This document shows, piece after piece, positions 1-6,813 of a DNA stretch of 64,000 nucleotides. The stretch is from positions 186,001 to 250,000 of the forward strand of contig CACYWG010000001.1 of the NCBI GenBank assembly GCA_902778115.1, written 5' to 3'. Source of the stretch: Oscillospiraceae bacterium. Lineage in GTDB: Bacteria > Bacillota > Clostridia > Oscillospirales > Oscillospiraceae. Made by a program: the position numbers and the translations under genes. Position 1 is the stretch's first letter, and the number at the start of each line of letters is the position of its first letter. The notes under the pieces were generated by a model. It was given only the letters and a program-made list of their open reading frames with translations, was not told where the DNA came from and did not search any database.

Positions 1-174
1 GTCCGTCCGGGCAGTATCGTTCTGTTTCACAATGCCGCGGAGCATACGCCGGAGGCTCTTCCTGGTATTCTGGAAAGCCTGCTGAACGACGGATACACGA
101 TCGTGCCGGTATCTGAGCTGTTGCTGACAGGCGACTTTACGATCGACCATACCGGCAAACAGTGCGCCGCATAA
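1..174 (+). CDS. polysaccharide deacetylase, C-terminal end (partial)
   Basis: The reading frame is open at the left edge and gives the last 57 residues of a protein ending at TAA 172-174. The segment GSIVLFHNAAEHTPEALPG followed by a GY-IVPVSELL end matches the last strand and helix of the NodB/PdaB-type polysaccharide deacetylase fold, where the His of LFHN helps form the active site. Such enzymes deacetylate peptidoglycan or other amino sugars outside the membrane, and the PdaB group acts in sporulation. Only the C-terminus is visible, so the substrate and any signal peptide are unknown. asd follows after 13 bases, so the two may be cotranscribed. Confidence 0.7.
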   Translation, partial: VRPGSIVLFHNAAEHTPEALPGILESLLNDGYTIVPVSELLLTGDFTIDHTGKQCAA

Positions 175-187
175 GAAAGGAGCCGTT

Positions 188-1192
188 ATGAGAGCCATCA
201 AGCTTGCCATTCTGGGCGCGACCGGCGCCGTCGGCCGCGAAATGCTGCGTCTGCTGGAGGAATACCGGATCCCTGTTGCTGAGCTTCGTCTGCTTTCCGG
301 CCCGAACAGCGCAGGAAAAACGATCCTCTTCCAAGAAATAGAGCAAAGGGTTCAGGAAGCAACGGACGACTGCTTTTTGGGGTTAGACTATGTCCTCGGC
401 GCATCTGATGCGCCTGTTTCCCGCCGCTTTGTCCCGGCAATTCGCCGCAGCGGCGCCGTCTTTATCGACAACAGTTCCGCCTTTCGCATGGATCCGGAGG
501 TACCGCTGATCGTTCCGGAGATCAACGGATCCGACGCCCGCGATCATCACGGGGTCATTGCCAACCCCAACTGCTCAACGATCATCACGCTGATGGCGGT
601 CGCCGGGATCGACCGAATCTCTCCGATCCGTTCCATGGTGGTCAGCACTTATCAGGCGGTATCCGGTGCAGGGATCCGCGGCCAGCAGGAACTGGAACAG
701 GAGCTGGCAGCCTATCTGCAGGGCCGGCCGCCGCAGCCGGAAGTATTCCCCGTCCCGATCGCCATGAATCTTATTCCCTGGATAGGAGCGGAAGCGGAAA
801 ACAGCTATACGGACGAAGAGATGAAAATGCAGAATGAGGGCCGCCGCATCCTGCATCGGCCGGAGCTCACAGTCAACTGCACCTGCGTGCGCGTACCGGT
901 CATGCGCTCCCATTCCATTTCCGTCACGCTGTGGACAAAGGACGTAGTCACTCTTTCGGAAGCAAATGCTGCACTGGCTCAGTTTCCCGGCTGTCATCTG
1001 ATGACAGAAAAGGCCAGAAGCTGGCCAACGCCCCTGGACACCGGCGGCCAGGATCTGGTCTGGATCGGCCGCCTGCGCGAGGATCGCACGCATCCGAACG
1101 GTCTCAGCCTATGGTGCTGCGGCGACCAGGTGCGCAAAGGCGCCGCGGCCAATGCGCTGCAGATCCTTCAGCGCCTGGAAAACGGTCTGTAA
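188..1192 (+). CDS. asd: aspartate-semialdehyde dehydrogenase
   Basis: This enzyme reduces aspartyl phosphate to aspartate semialdehyde with NADPH, the branch point to lysine/diaminopimelate, threonine and methionine. The 334 residues are the usual length. Visible are the N-terminal Rossmann motif GATGAVG (about residues 10-16), the NSSAFRM segment, the catalytic cysteine in NPNCST (Cys129), YQAVSGAG, and the histidine of RSHS (His242) that acts as acid/base. The ATG has an AAGAAAGGAG ribosome site about 7 bases upstream. It lies directly after the deacetylase end and is closed by a strong hairpin. Confidence 0.95.
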   Translation: MRAIKLAILGATGAVGREMLRLLEEYRIPVAELRLLSGPNSAGKTILFQEIEQRVQEATDDCFLGLDYVLGASDAPVSRRFVPAIRRSGAVFIDNSSAFRMDPEVPLIVPEINGSDARDHHGVIANPNCSTIITLMAVAGIDRISPIRSMVVSTYQAVSGAGIRGQQELEQELAAYLQGRPPQPEVFPVPIAMNLIPWIGAEAENSYTDEEMKMQNEGRRILHRPELTVNCTCVRVPVMRSHSISVTLWTKDVVTLSEANAALAQFPGCHLMTEKARSWPTPLDTGGQDLVWIGRLREDRTHPNGLSLWCCGDQVRKGAAANALQILQRLENGL

Positions 1193-1201
1193 ACACCCCA
1201 T

Positions 1202-1237
1202 AAAAGGCAGCCTGTTTATTCAGGCTGCCTTTTGCAA
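1202..1237 (+). terminator. terminator after asd
   Basis: A perfect 13-base-pair stem, AAAAGGCAGCCTG paired with CAGGCTGCCTTTT around a 6-base loop, starts 9 bases after the asd stop. The T run is only four bases, but the A-tract/T-tract ends of the stem extend it. Confidence 0.78.
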
Positions 1238-1265
1238 AATACGCCTCGCAATGGGTTACGGACTG

Positions 1266-1274
1266 TGATATAAT
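1266..1274 (+). promoter_or_regulatory. extended -10 promoter for the LysR gene
   Basis: TGATATAAT at 1266-1274 is a perfect extended -10 (TGn-TATAAT). No good -35 hexamer lies 17 bases upstream (TCGCAA), which is usual for extended -10 promoters. It is 32 bases upstream of the chosen ATG. Confidence 0.55.
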
Positions 1275-1305
1275 GAATAAAAGACTTTGAACAGAGGTGA
1301 ACCGG

Positions 1306-2220
1306 ATGACGCTTCAACAGATGAATTACATCATGGAGATCGACCACTGCGGCTCCATGAATAAGGCGGCACAGAGCCTCTTTGTTTCTCAGTCTGCGCT
1401 TTCGAGCGCCATTTTGGAAGTGGAGAAGGAACTTGGCATCACGATTTTTCGCCGCTCCAACCGCGGTATTGCGCTGACAGAGGACGGGCGTGAGCTGCTG
1501 AATCAGATCGCTCCCATCGTCGAGCAGAACCGCAGACTGAGCCGATATTACAGCCAGCGTCAGGACACGGGCCGCATCCATTTATCCGTGTCCGCACAGC
1601 GTTATCCGTTCTGCACGAAAGCTTTTGTGGACTATCTCAACAGTCTGGGACAGCATCCGCTGCAGCTGAGCCTGAAAGAGACCGATATGGCCGCAGTAAT
1701 CGCCGATGTCGCGGCGGGCACGAGCGAGCTTGGCGTGATCTTTATCTCCGACAGGACGGAGCACTATATCATCCGTTCCCTTGAGGAAAAGAACCTGGTT
1801 TTTGAACCGCTGATAACTCTCCACCCGCACGTATTCATGCGGAAAGGCCATCCGCTCGCTTTGGAAGCCAGCCTGACGATGGACAGCCTCCGCTCCTATC
1901 CTCATGTTGTATTTACGCAGTCGGAGAGCAATCTCAATTACGCTGAAGAGGCGGTGTATGGCTCAGGGATTGATTTTGAACGCATAGTCTATGTCAGCGA
2001 TCGCGCCAGTATCTATAATATCATGGCCCATACAGACTGCGTATCCACCGGCAGCGGCGTGCTTCCCGAGGGCTACGCCGACGAGAGTCTGATTGCCGTT
2101 CCGCTGGAAGGCGCCTGCGATATGCGCCTCGGCACCGTGCATCGCCGCCGCCACCGCTTGTCGGAGGCAGAACGGAAATTCATCGAAATTCTGCGCAGAA
2201 CAAGTGCGGAAACAGAATAA
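1306..2220 (+). CDS. LysR family transcriptional regulator
   Basis: The N-terminal winged helix-turn-helix is clear: MTLQQMNYIMEIDHCGSMNK, then AAQSLFVSQSALSSAI, then LGITIFRRSNRGIALTEDG, the LysR signature in residues 1-60. The rest is a periplasmic-binding-protein-like effector domain. Length is 304 residues, normal for the family. I start at ATG 1306 because the SD AGAGGTGA sits 5 bases upstream; the GTG at 1297 lies inside that SD. The effector is unknown. Neighbours are asd upstream and methionine gamma-lyase convergent downstream, so a link to methionine or aspartate metabolism is possible but only inferred. Unlike many LysR genes it has no divergent partner. Confidence 0.9.
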   Translation: MTLQQMNYIMEIDHCGSMNKAAQSLFVSQSALSSAILEVEKELGITIFRRSNRGIALTEDGRELLNQIAPIVEQNRRLSRYYSQRQDTGRIHLSVSAQRYPFCTKAFVDYLNSLGQHPLQLSLKETDMAAVIADVAAGTSELGVIFISDRTEHYIIRSLEEKNLVFEPLITLHPHVFMRKGHPLALEASLTMDSLRSYPHVVFTQSESNLNYAEEAVYGSGIDFERIVYVSDRASIYNIMAHTDCVSTGSGVLPEGYADESLIAVPLEGACDMRLGTVHRRRHRLSEAERKFIEILRRTSAETE

Positions 2221-2253
2221 AAAACGAGGTGAGCAAAGCTCGCCTCGTTTTTT
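2221..2253. terminator. bidirectional terminator between LysR gene and megL
   Basis: AAAACGAGGTGAGC pairs with GCTCGCCTCGTTTT across a 3-base loop with one G-T wobble, followed by further Ts on both strands. It serves the two convergent genes. Confidence 0.85.
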
Positions 2254-2261
2254 ATATAGCA

Positions 2262-3455
2262 TCAGATTCGTTCCAGAGCCTGTTTCAGATCGGCAATCAG
2301 GTCTTCCGCATTTTCCAATCCGGCAGACAGACGGATCAGGCCCGGCGCGATGCCGGATGCAGCGAGCTCCTCCGCTGAGTAGGTGGAGTGCGTCATCGAG
2401 GCCGGATGCTCGATCAGGCTCTCCGCATCGCCCAGAGAAACGGCGACGGTGATGAGTTCCAAGGCATTGACCAGCTTCATGCCCGCTTCTTTGCCGCCTC
2501 TGACTTCAAAGCTCAGCATGCCGCCGAAGGCTTTCATCTGCCGGGCGGCGATCTCATGTCCCCGGTGGGTCTTCAACCCGGGATAATTGACCTTTTCCAC
2601 CGCCGGATGCTCCGCCAGGAAGGCCGCGATCTTTGCCGCGTTTTCACAGTGACGAGCCATGCGCAGCTCCAGCGTTTTCAGTCCGCGCAGCAGCAGGAAG
2701 GCGGCGAAGGGATCCAGCACTGCCCCCGTCATATCCTTGAGACCAAACATACGTACCTGGCTGATAAAATCCGCTTTGCCGACCACAAAGCCAGCGACCA
2801 CATCGCCGTGGCCGTTGAGGTACTTGGTGGCGGAATGCACCACGACGTCCGCGCCGAGAGAGAGCGGATTCTGCAGAGCAGGCGAAGCAAAGGTATTGTC
2901 ACAGACAACTTTGATATCTGCGTTATAATTGTGCACAAGCTGCGAAACGGCGGCAATATCCGTGATCTTCAGATTGGGATTGGCCGGCGTTTCCAGATAG
3001 ACGGCGACAGTGTTAGGCCGCAGATACGCTTTCACCGCCTCCAGATCCGAGGTATCGATGAAATCAACGTCCACGCCATAGCGCTGGATGCCGTGATTGA
3101 GCAGCGCGAAAGTGCAGCCGTAAAGCGTGCCGTCGGCAATGATGTGTTTTCCGGCAGACGCGATGGTCCAAAGGCAGGAGGAAATGGCCCCCATGCCGGA
3201 GGCTGTGGCGAGCGCGGCTTCTCCGCCCTCCAGCGCGGCCACCTTGCTTTCCAGAACGGAAGTCGTGGGGTTGCCGAGGCGAGTGTAAATATACCCGTTT
3301 TCCGCTCCGGAAAAGCGGCGGCCGCCCTGTTCGCAGCTGTCAAACACAAAGGTGGAGCTTTGATAGATCGGAGTCGTCAAAGCGCCGTACTGCTGATCCT
3401 TCACATTACCGGCATGGATGGCCTTGGTCCCAAAGCCGCAGGCATCGTGTTTCAT
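2262..3455 (-). CDS. megL: methionine gamma-lyase (Cys/Met metabolism PLP enzyme)
   Basis: A PLP-dependent enzyme of the cystathionine gamma-synthase fold that would cleave methionine (and homocysteine or cysteine) to a 2-oxo acid, ammonia and a thiol. The PLP lysine is in VVHSATKYL (Lys211). The LYGCTFAL segment carries a cysteine (Cys114) where methionine gamma-lyases have their characteristic active-site Cys and where cystathionine lyases and synthases usually do not; this is the reason for the specific call. Also visible are GYIYTRLGNPT and CDNTFASP. The 397-residue start is the ATG at 3455 with a GGAGGG ribosome site; further upstream codons give no homologous sequence. Methanethiol production would fit a gut or sludge anaerobe. 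Cystathionine gamma-lyase remains a weaker alternative. Confidence 0.88.
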   Translation of the reverse strand: MKHDACGFGTKAIHAGNVKDQQYGALTTPIYQSSTFVFDSCEQGGRRFSGAENGYIYTRLGNPTTSVLESKVAALEGGEAALATASGMGAISSCLWTIASAGKHIIADGTLYGCTFALLNHGIQRYGVDVDFIDTSDLEAVKAYLRPNTVAVYLETPANPNLKITDIAAVSQLVHNYNADIKVVCDNTFASPALQNPLSLGADVVVHSATKYLNGHGDVVAGFVVGKADFISQVRMFGLKDMTGAVLDPFAAFLLLRGLKTLELRMARHCENAAKIAAFLAEHPAVEKVNYPGLKTHRGHEIAARQMKAFGGMLSFEVRGGKEAGMKLVNALELITVAVSLGDAESLIEHPASMTHSTYSAEELAASGIAPGLIRLSAGLENAEDLIADLKQALERI

Positions 3456-3479
3456 ATTGCTCGCCCTCCATTCTAATAT

Positions 3480-3485
3480 ATTATA
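3480..3485 (-). promoter_or_regulatory. -10 element for megL
   Basis: TATAAT on the minus strand, about 25 bases before the start codon and just upstream of the SD. No convincing -35 is seen. The remaining 230 bases to the divergent gene at 3725 are AT-rich with one short GCTATC/GATAGC hairpin near 3570-3590 and no recognised riboswitch. Confidence 0.45.
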
Positions 3486-3724
3486 GACAAAATGTCCTAA
3501 ATACTTCCCTGTTAAATTTATCATATATCACCAAATGAAGGTACTTCATAGTTTTCATATCCTGCTATCTGTTTTATTGATAGCCCGCTCAAACAATCTA
3601 TTCTTGTCAAGAAACATTGAAAGCAAAAAAATAGCGTGACTTTAGCATATTTATATGATAATCTATTGTATTGGAGAGAGTTTGTGTAAAACAAGCGCTG
3701 TAATTCATTGAGAGGAGTCATGAT

Positions 3725-6433
3725 ATGGCAAGAGAGATTCTGTTTGAACTCGGCAAGATGATCACGGACCGCCTTCCCTATAAGTTCGGCCTCAAGAAGC
3801 TGACGGAGAACGATCCGGAATACATTATTCTCGACCGCGCGTGCTCCAGCGATGAGATCGCTGAAGTCATGCTTAAAATGGAACTTCGCAAACCGAAAAC
3901 AACCGCAGAGATCGCAAAGCTCACCGGCAAAAGCGAGCAGCGTATTGAAGAGCTGCTGACCGACGCCGCGATGCACGGCATCGTGGAATACCATCATGAA
4001 AACCCGCAGCACGAGAAACAGTGGTATGTGCAGCTGTTCGTTCCCGGCATCGCCGAGATGACCAACATGGTCTACGACCAGGTCTGCAAATATCCGGAGC
4101 TGGCCGACAGCTTCGACAAGATGACTTTCCTGCCTCTGGCCGGTAAGACCCATCTGATTCCTCCCGGCGGCGACGGCATTGGCATGCACGTCATCCCCGT
4201 GGAAAAGGCCATCCAGTCTGAAAACAAGTCCGTTTCCATCGAACATATCTCCCACTGGCTTGACAAATACGACGGCAAGCTCTCCGTCGGCTACTGCTCC
4301 TGCCGCAACGCCCGCCGTCTGTACGGCCAGGGCTCCGGCGAGATTCAGGACGACTGCTGCATCGGCCTCGGCGACTTTGCCGAGTACCTGGTCGAAACAG
4401 GCAAGGGCCGTCCCATCACCAAGGAAGAGGCGCTCGCCATCTGCCAGCGTGCCGAGGACAACGGCTATGTCCACCAGGTCACGAACATTGACGGCCAGGA
4501 CAAGATCTTCGGTCTGTGCAACTGCGACGTCGGCGTCTGCTTCGCGCTGCGCACGAGCCAGTACTTCAACACCCCGAACCTTTCCGCTTCCGCCTACCGC
4601 GCCCACGTGAATAAGGAAAACTGCGTCGCCTGCGGCAAGTGCGTGGAAGTCTGCCCGGCCGGCGCCGTGAAGCTCGGCCAGAAGCTCTGCACCAAGAACG
4701 GCGAAGTCCAGTATCCCCGCCAGGAGCTCCCCTCTGGCCTCAAGTGGGGCGAAGACAAATGGAACCCGAATTACGTGGCGGATAACCGCAAGAACTGCCA
4801 TGAGTCCGGCACTGCACCCTGCAAGACCGCCTGCCCGGCGCACATCGCCATCCAGGGCTACATTAAGCTGGCCAAGGAAGGCCGCTATCTCGATGCGATC
4901 AAGCTCATCAAGCAGGACAACCCCTTCCCCTCTGTCTGCGGCTACGTCTGCAACCGCCGCTGCGAGGACGCCTGCACCCGCGGCAAGATCGACAAGGCTG
5001 TCGCCATCGATGAAATCAAGAAGTTCATTGCCGAGCAGGATCTCAAGAGCGCCGAACGCTATATCCCCGCTCCCCTGTATCGCCGTCCCATCGACAAGCC
5101 CTATGAAGAAAAGGTCGCCATCATCGGCGCCGGCCCCGCGGGCCTGAGCTGCGCCTACTACCTGGCGCGCATGGGCTATGTGAACGTCACCGTTTTCGAC
5201 CGCAATCCCCAGCCCGGCGGCATGCTGGTCATGGGTATCCCGAGCTACCGCCTCGACCGCAGCGCTCTCAAGGGCGAGATCGAGGTCCTCGAGAAGATGG
5301 GCGTCCACTTCCAGATGAATACCGAGATCGGCAAGGACGTCACCATTGCCGAGCTGCGTGAACAGGACTTCAAGGGCTTCTACATTGCCATCGGCGCGCA
5401 GAAGAGCTCCAAGCTCCGTATTCCCGGCGAGGAACTCACCGGCGTGTACGGCGGCGTTGACTTCCTGCGTGAAGTCAACCTTGGCAACAAGCCCGAGATC
5501 GGCAAGAAGTGCGCGGTCATCGGCGGCGGCAACGTCGCGATGGACGTCTGCCGCACGGCCGTCCGTCTCGGTGCGGAGACCTATGTCATCTACCGCCGCA
5601 GTGAGGACGAAATGCCTGCCGATAAGGAAGAGGTCGCTGAAGCCAGGGCTGAAGGCGTGAAGTTCTGCTTCCTCAACGCGCCTGTCGAGATCCTCGGCAG
5701 CGAGGGCAAGGTCTGCGGCCTCAAGGTCGAGATCATGGAGCTGGGCGAGCCTGATGAAAAGGGCCGCCGTTCGCCCGTCGGCACCGGCAAGTTTGAGACC
5801 ATCGAGGTCGATTCCGTGCTCGCCGCCGTCGGCCAGAGCATCGACTGGGGTAAGCTGGACATCGGCGAGCTGAAGACCGGCAAAAAGGGCAACGCCATTG
5901 CCGATCCCGTTACCTACCAGACCGCGCAGGCCGATATCTTTGTCGGCGGCGACGTCTACACCGGCCCGAAGTTTGCGATCGACGCGATTGCCGCCGGCCG
6001 CGAAGGCGCCGAATCCCTGCACCGCTTCGTTCAGGACGGCCAGAGCCTGACCCAGGGCCGCAACCTGCGTGAGTTCTACGAACTCAACAAGGACGATCTG
6101 GTCTTTGGCGTCGACTGCTTCGACCGTCCGGCCCGTCAGCCGATCCTGCACGACGAGAAGAAGGCACGCTCCTTCGAGCATGATCGTCTCACCTTTACCG
6201 AGGAGCAGATCAAGGCGGAGACCAGCCGCTGCCTGGGCTGCGGCGTCAGCGTCGTCGACCCGAACCGCTGCATCGGCTGCGGCCTGTGCACCACCAAGTG
6301 CATGTTCGACGCGATCCACCTGGAGCGCGACGTGCCGGCCGCCTCCAACATGGTCCGCTGCGAGGACAAGGTCGGTCCGATGCTGAAGTACGCCGCCAAG
6401 CAGGCGATCAAAATCGTTCGGAAGGCGAAATAA
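3725..6433 (+). CDS. HTH / ferredoxin / GltD-like FAD-dependent oxidoreductase fusion
   Basis: A 902-residue multidomain redox protein. Residues about 40-85 look like a winged helix-turn-helix (TTAEIAKLTGKSEQRIEELL). Residues 185-275 carry the Cys-rich module YCSCRNARR ... CCIGLGDFAEYLVE ... CNCDVGVC found in ferredoxin-type proteins. A 4Fe-4S motif, CVACGKCVEVCP, is at about 300-311. From 350 on it is a glutamate-synthase small-subunit-like module: Cys-rich helical domain (CKTACP, CGYVCNRRCEDAC), FAD motif GAGPAGLSCAYY near 466, NAD(P) motif GGGNVAMDVC near 599, and GGDVYTGP near 740. A last ferredoxin motif, CIGCGLCTTKC, is near 850. It should pass electrons between NAD(P)H and ferredoxin clusters in the cytoplasm; the substrate is not known. 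The stop overlaps the start of the HypA-like gene. A GAGAGGAG ribosome site precedes the ATG. Confidence 0.85.
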   Translation: MAREILFELGKMITDRLPYKFGLKKLTENDPEYIILDRACSSDEIAEVMLKMELRKPKTTAEIAKLTGKSEQRIEELLTDAAMHGIVEYHHENPQHEKQWYVQLFVPGIAEMTNMVYDQVCKYPELADSFDKMTFLPLAGKTHLIPPGGDGIGMHVIPVEKAIQSENKSVSIEHISHWLDKYDGKLSVGYCSCRNARRLYGQGSGEIQDDCCIGLGDFAEYLVETGKGRPITKEEALAICQRAEDNGYVHQVTNIDGQDKIFGLCNCDVGVCFALRTSQYFNTPNLSASAYRAHVNKENCVACGKCVEVCPAGAVKLGQKLCTKNGEVQYPRQELPSGLKWGEDKWNPNYVADNRKNCHESGTAPCKTACPAHIAIQGYIKLAKEGRYLDAIKLIKQDNPFPSVCGYVCNRRCEDACTRGKIDKAVAIDEIKKFIAEQDLKSAERYIPAPLYRRPIDKPYEEKVAIIGAGPAGLSCAYYLARMGYVNVTVFDRNPQPGGMLVMGIPSYRLDRSALKGEIEVLEKMGVHFQMNTEIGKDVTIAELREQDFKGFYIAIGAQKSSKLRIPGEELTGVYGGVDFLREVNLGNKPEIGKKCAVIGGGNVAMDVCRTAVRLGAETYVIYRRSEDEMPADKEEVAEARAEGVKFCFLNAPVEILGSEGKVCGLKVEIMELGEPDEKGRRSPVGTGKFETIEVDSVLAAVGQSIDWGKLDIGELKTGKKGNAIADPVTYQTAQADIFVGGDVYTGPKFAIDAIAAGREGAESLHRFVQDGQSLTQGRNLREFYELNKDDLVFGVDCFDRPARQPILHDEKKARSFEHDRLTFTEEQIKAETSRCLGCGVSVVDPNRCIGCGLCTTKCMFDAIHLERDVPAASNMVRCEDKVGPMLKYAAKQAIKIVRKAK

Positions 6434-6777
6434 TGCACGAGCTGGGAACCATCTATTATGTGATCGACACGGTGGAAAAGCTGATGGTGGAAAACGACCT
6501 GAAAAAAGTCGGCTCCATCACACTTGAAGTCGGTGAGGTCAGCGGCATCATTCCGGAATATCTGGCGGATTTCTGGCTCTATGCCCGAGAAAAGACCGAG
6601 CATTTCAAAGAGACCGAGCTGAAGATCGAGAAACTGGATGCCGTCACCTACTGCCAGAACTGCACGAAAACCTATCCTACCATGCAGTACGGCAAGGAGT
6701 GTCCTTACTGCCACAGCGGAAACACTTTCCTGATCACAGGCAACGAATACAACATCAAAGAAATAGAAGCCATGTAA
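6433..6777 (+). CDS. hypA: HypA/HybF-like metallochaperone
   Basis: A 114-residue protein with the HypA hallmarks: it begins MHEL (His2 and Glu3 bind nickel in HypA) and has a four-cysteine zinc site, CQNC (74, 77) and CPYC (90, 93). HypA normally hands nickel to [NiFe]-hydrogenase precursors. The ATG shares one base with the TAA of the fusion oxidoreductase, so translation is probably coupled. No hydrogenase, hypB or other hyp gene is in the window, and the core wording (MHELGTIYYVIDTVEKL) differs from canonical HypA, so it may serve the upstream redox protein or another metalloprotein. Function beyond metal binding is inference. Confidence 0.78.
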   Translation: MHELGTIYYVIDTVEKLMVENDLKKVGSITLEVGEVSGIIPEYLADFWLYAREKTEHFKETELKIEKLDAVTYCQNCTKTYPTMQYGKECPYCHSGNTFLITGNEYNIKEIEAM

Positions 6778-6779
6778 TG

Positions 6780-6812
6780 AAACAAGCCCTTGCCGATGGC
6801 AAGGGCTTGTTT
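6780..6812. terminator. bidirectional terminator
   Basis: A 15-base-pair perfect stem, AAACAAGCCCTTGCC with GGCAAGGGCTTGTTT around GAT, ends the hypA-like gene on the plus strand and the ABC exporter on the minus strand. Confidence 0.9.
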
Positions 6813-6813
6813 G

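Noticed and set aside
3456-3724. A riboswitch in front of megL or the oxidoreductase (SAM-type expected for methionine genes)
   Set aside because: No conserved SAM riboswitch core was recognised on either strand, only AT-rich DNA and one short hairpin.
3521-6319. A 932-codon open frame on the minus strand opposite the fusion oxidoreductase
   Set aside because: It is a shadow of GC-rich codon use in the real gene, with no domain, SD or promoter; its Ala/Asp/Leu-rich translation is typical of antisense frames.
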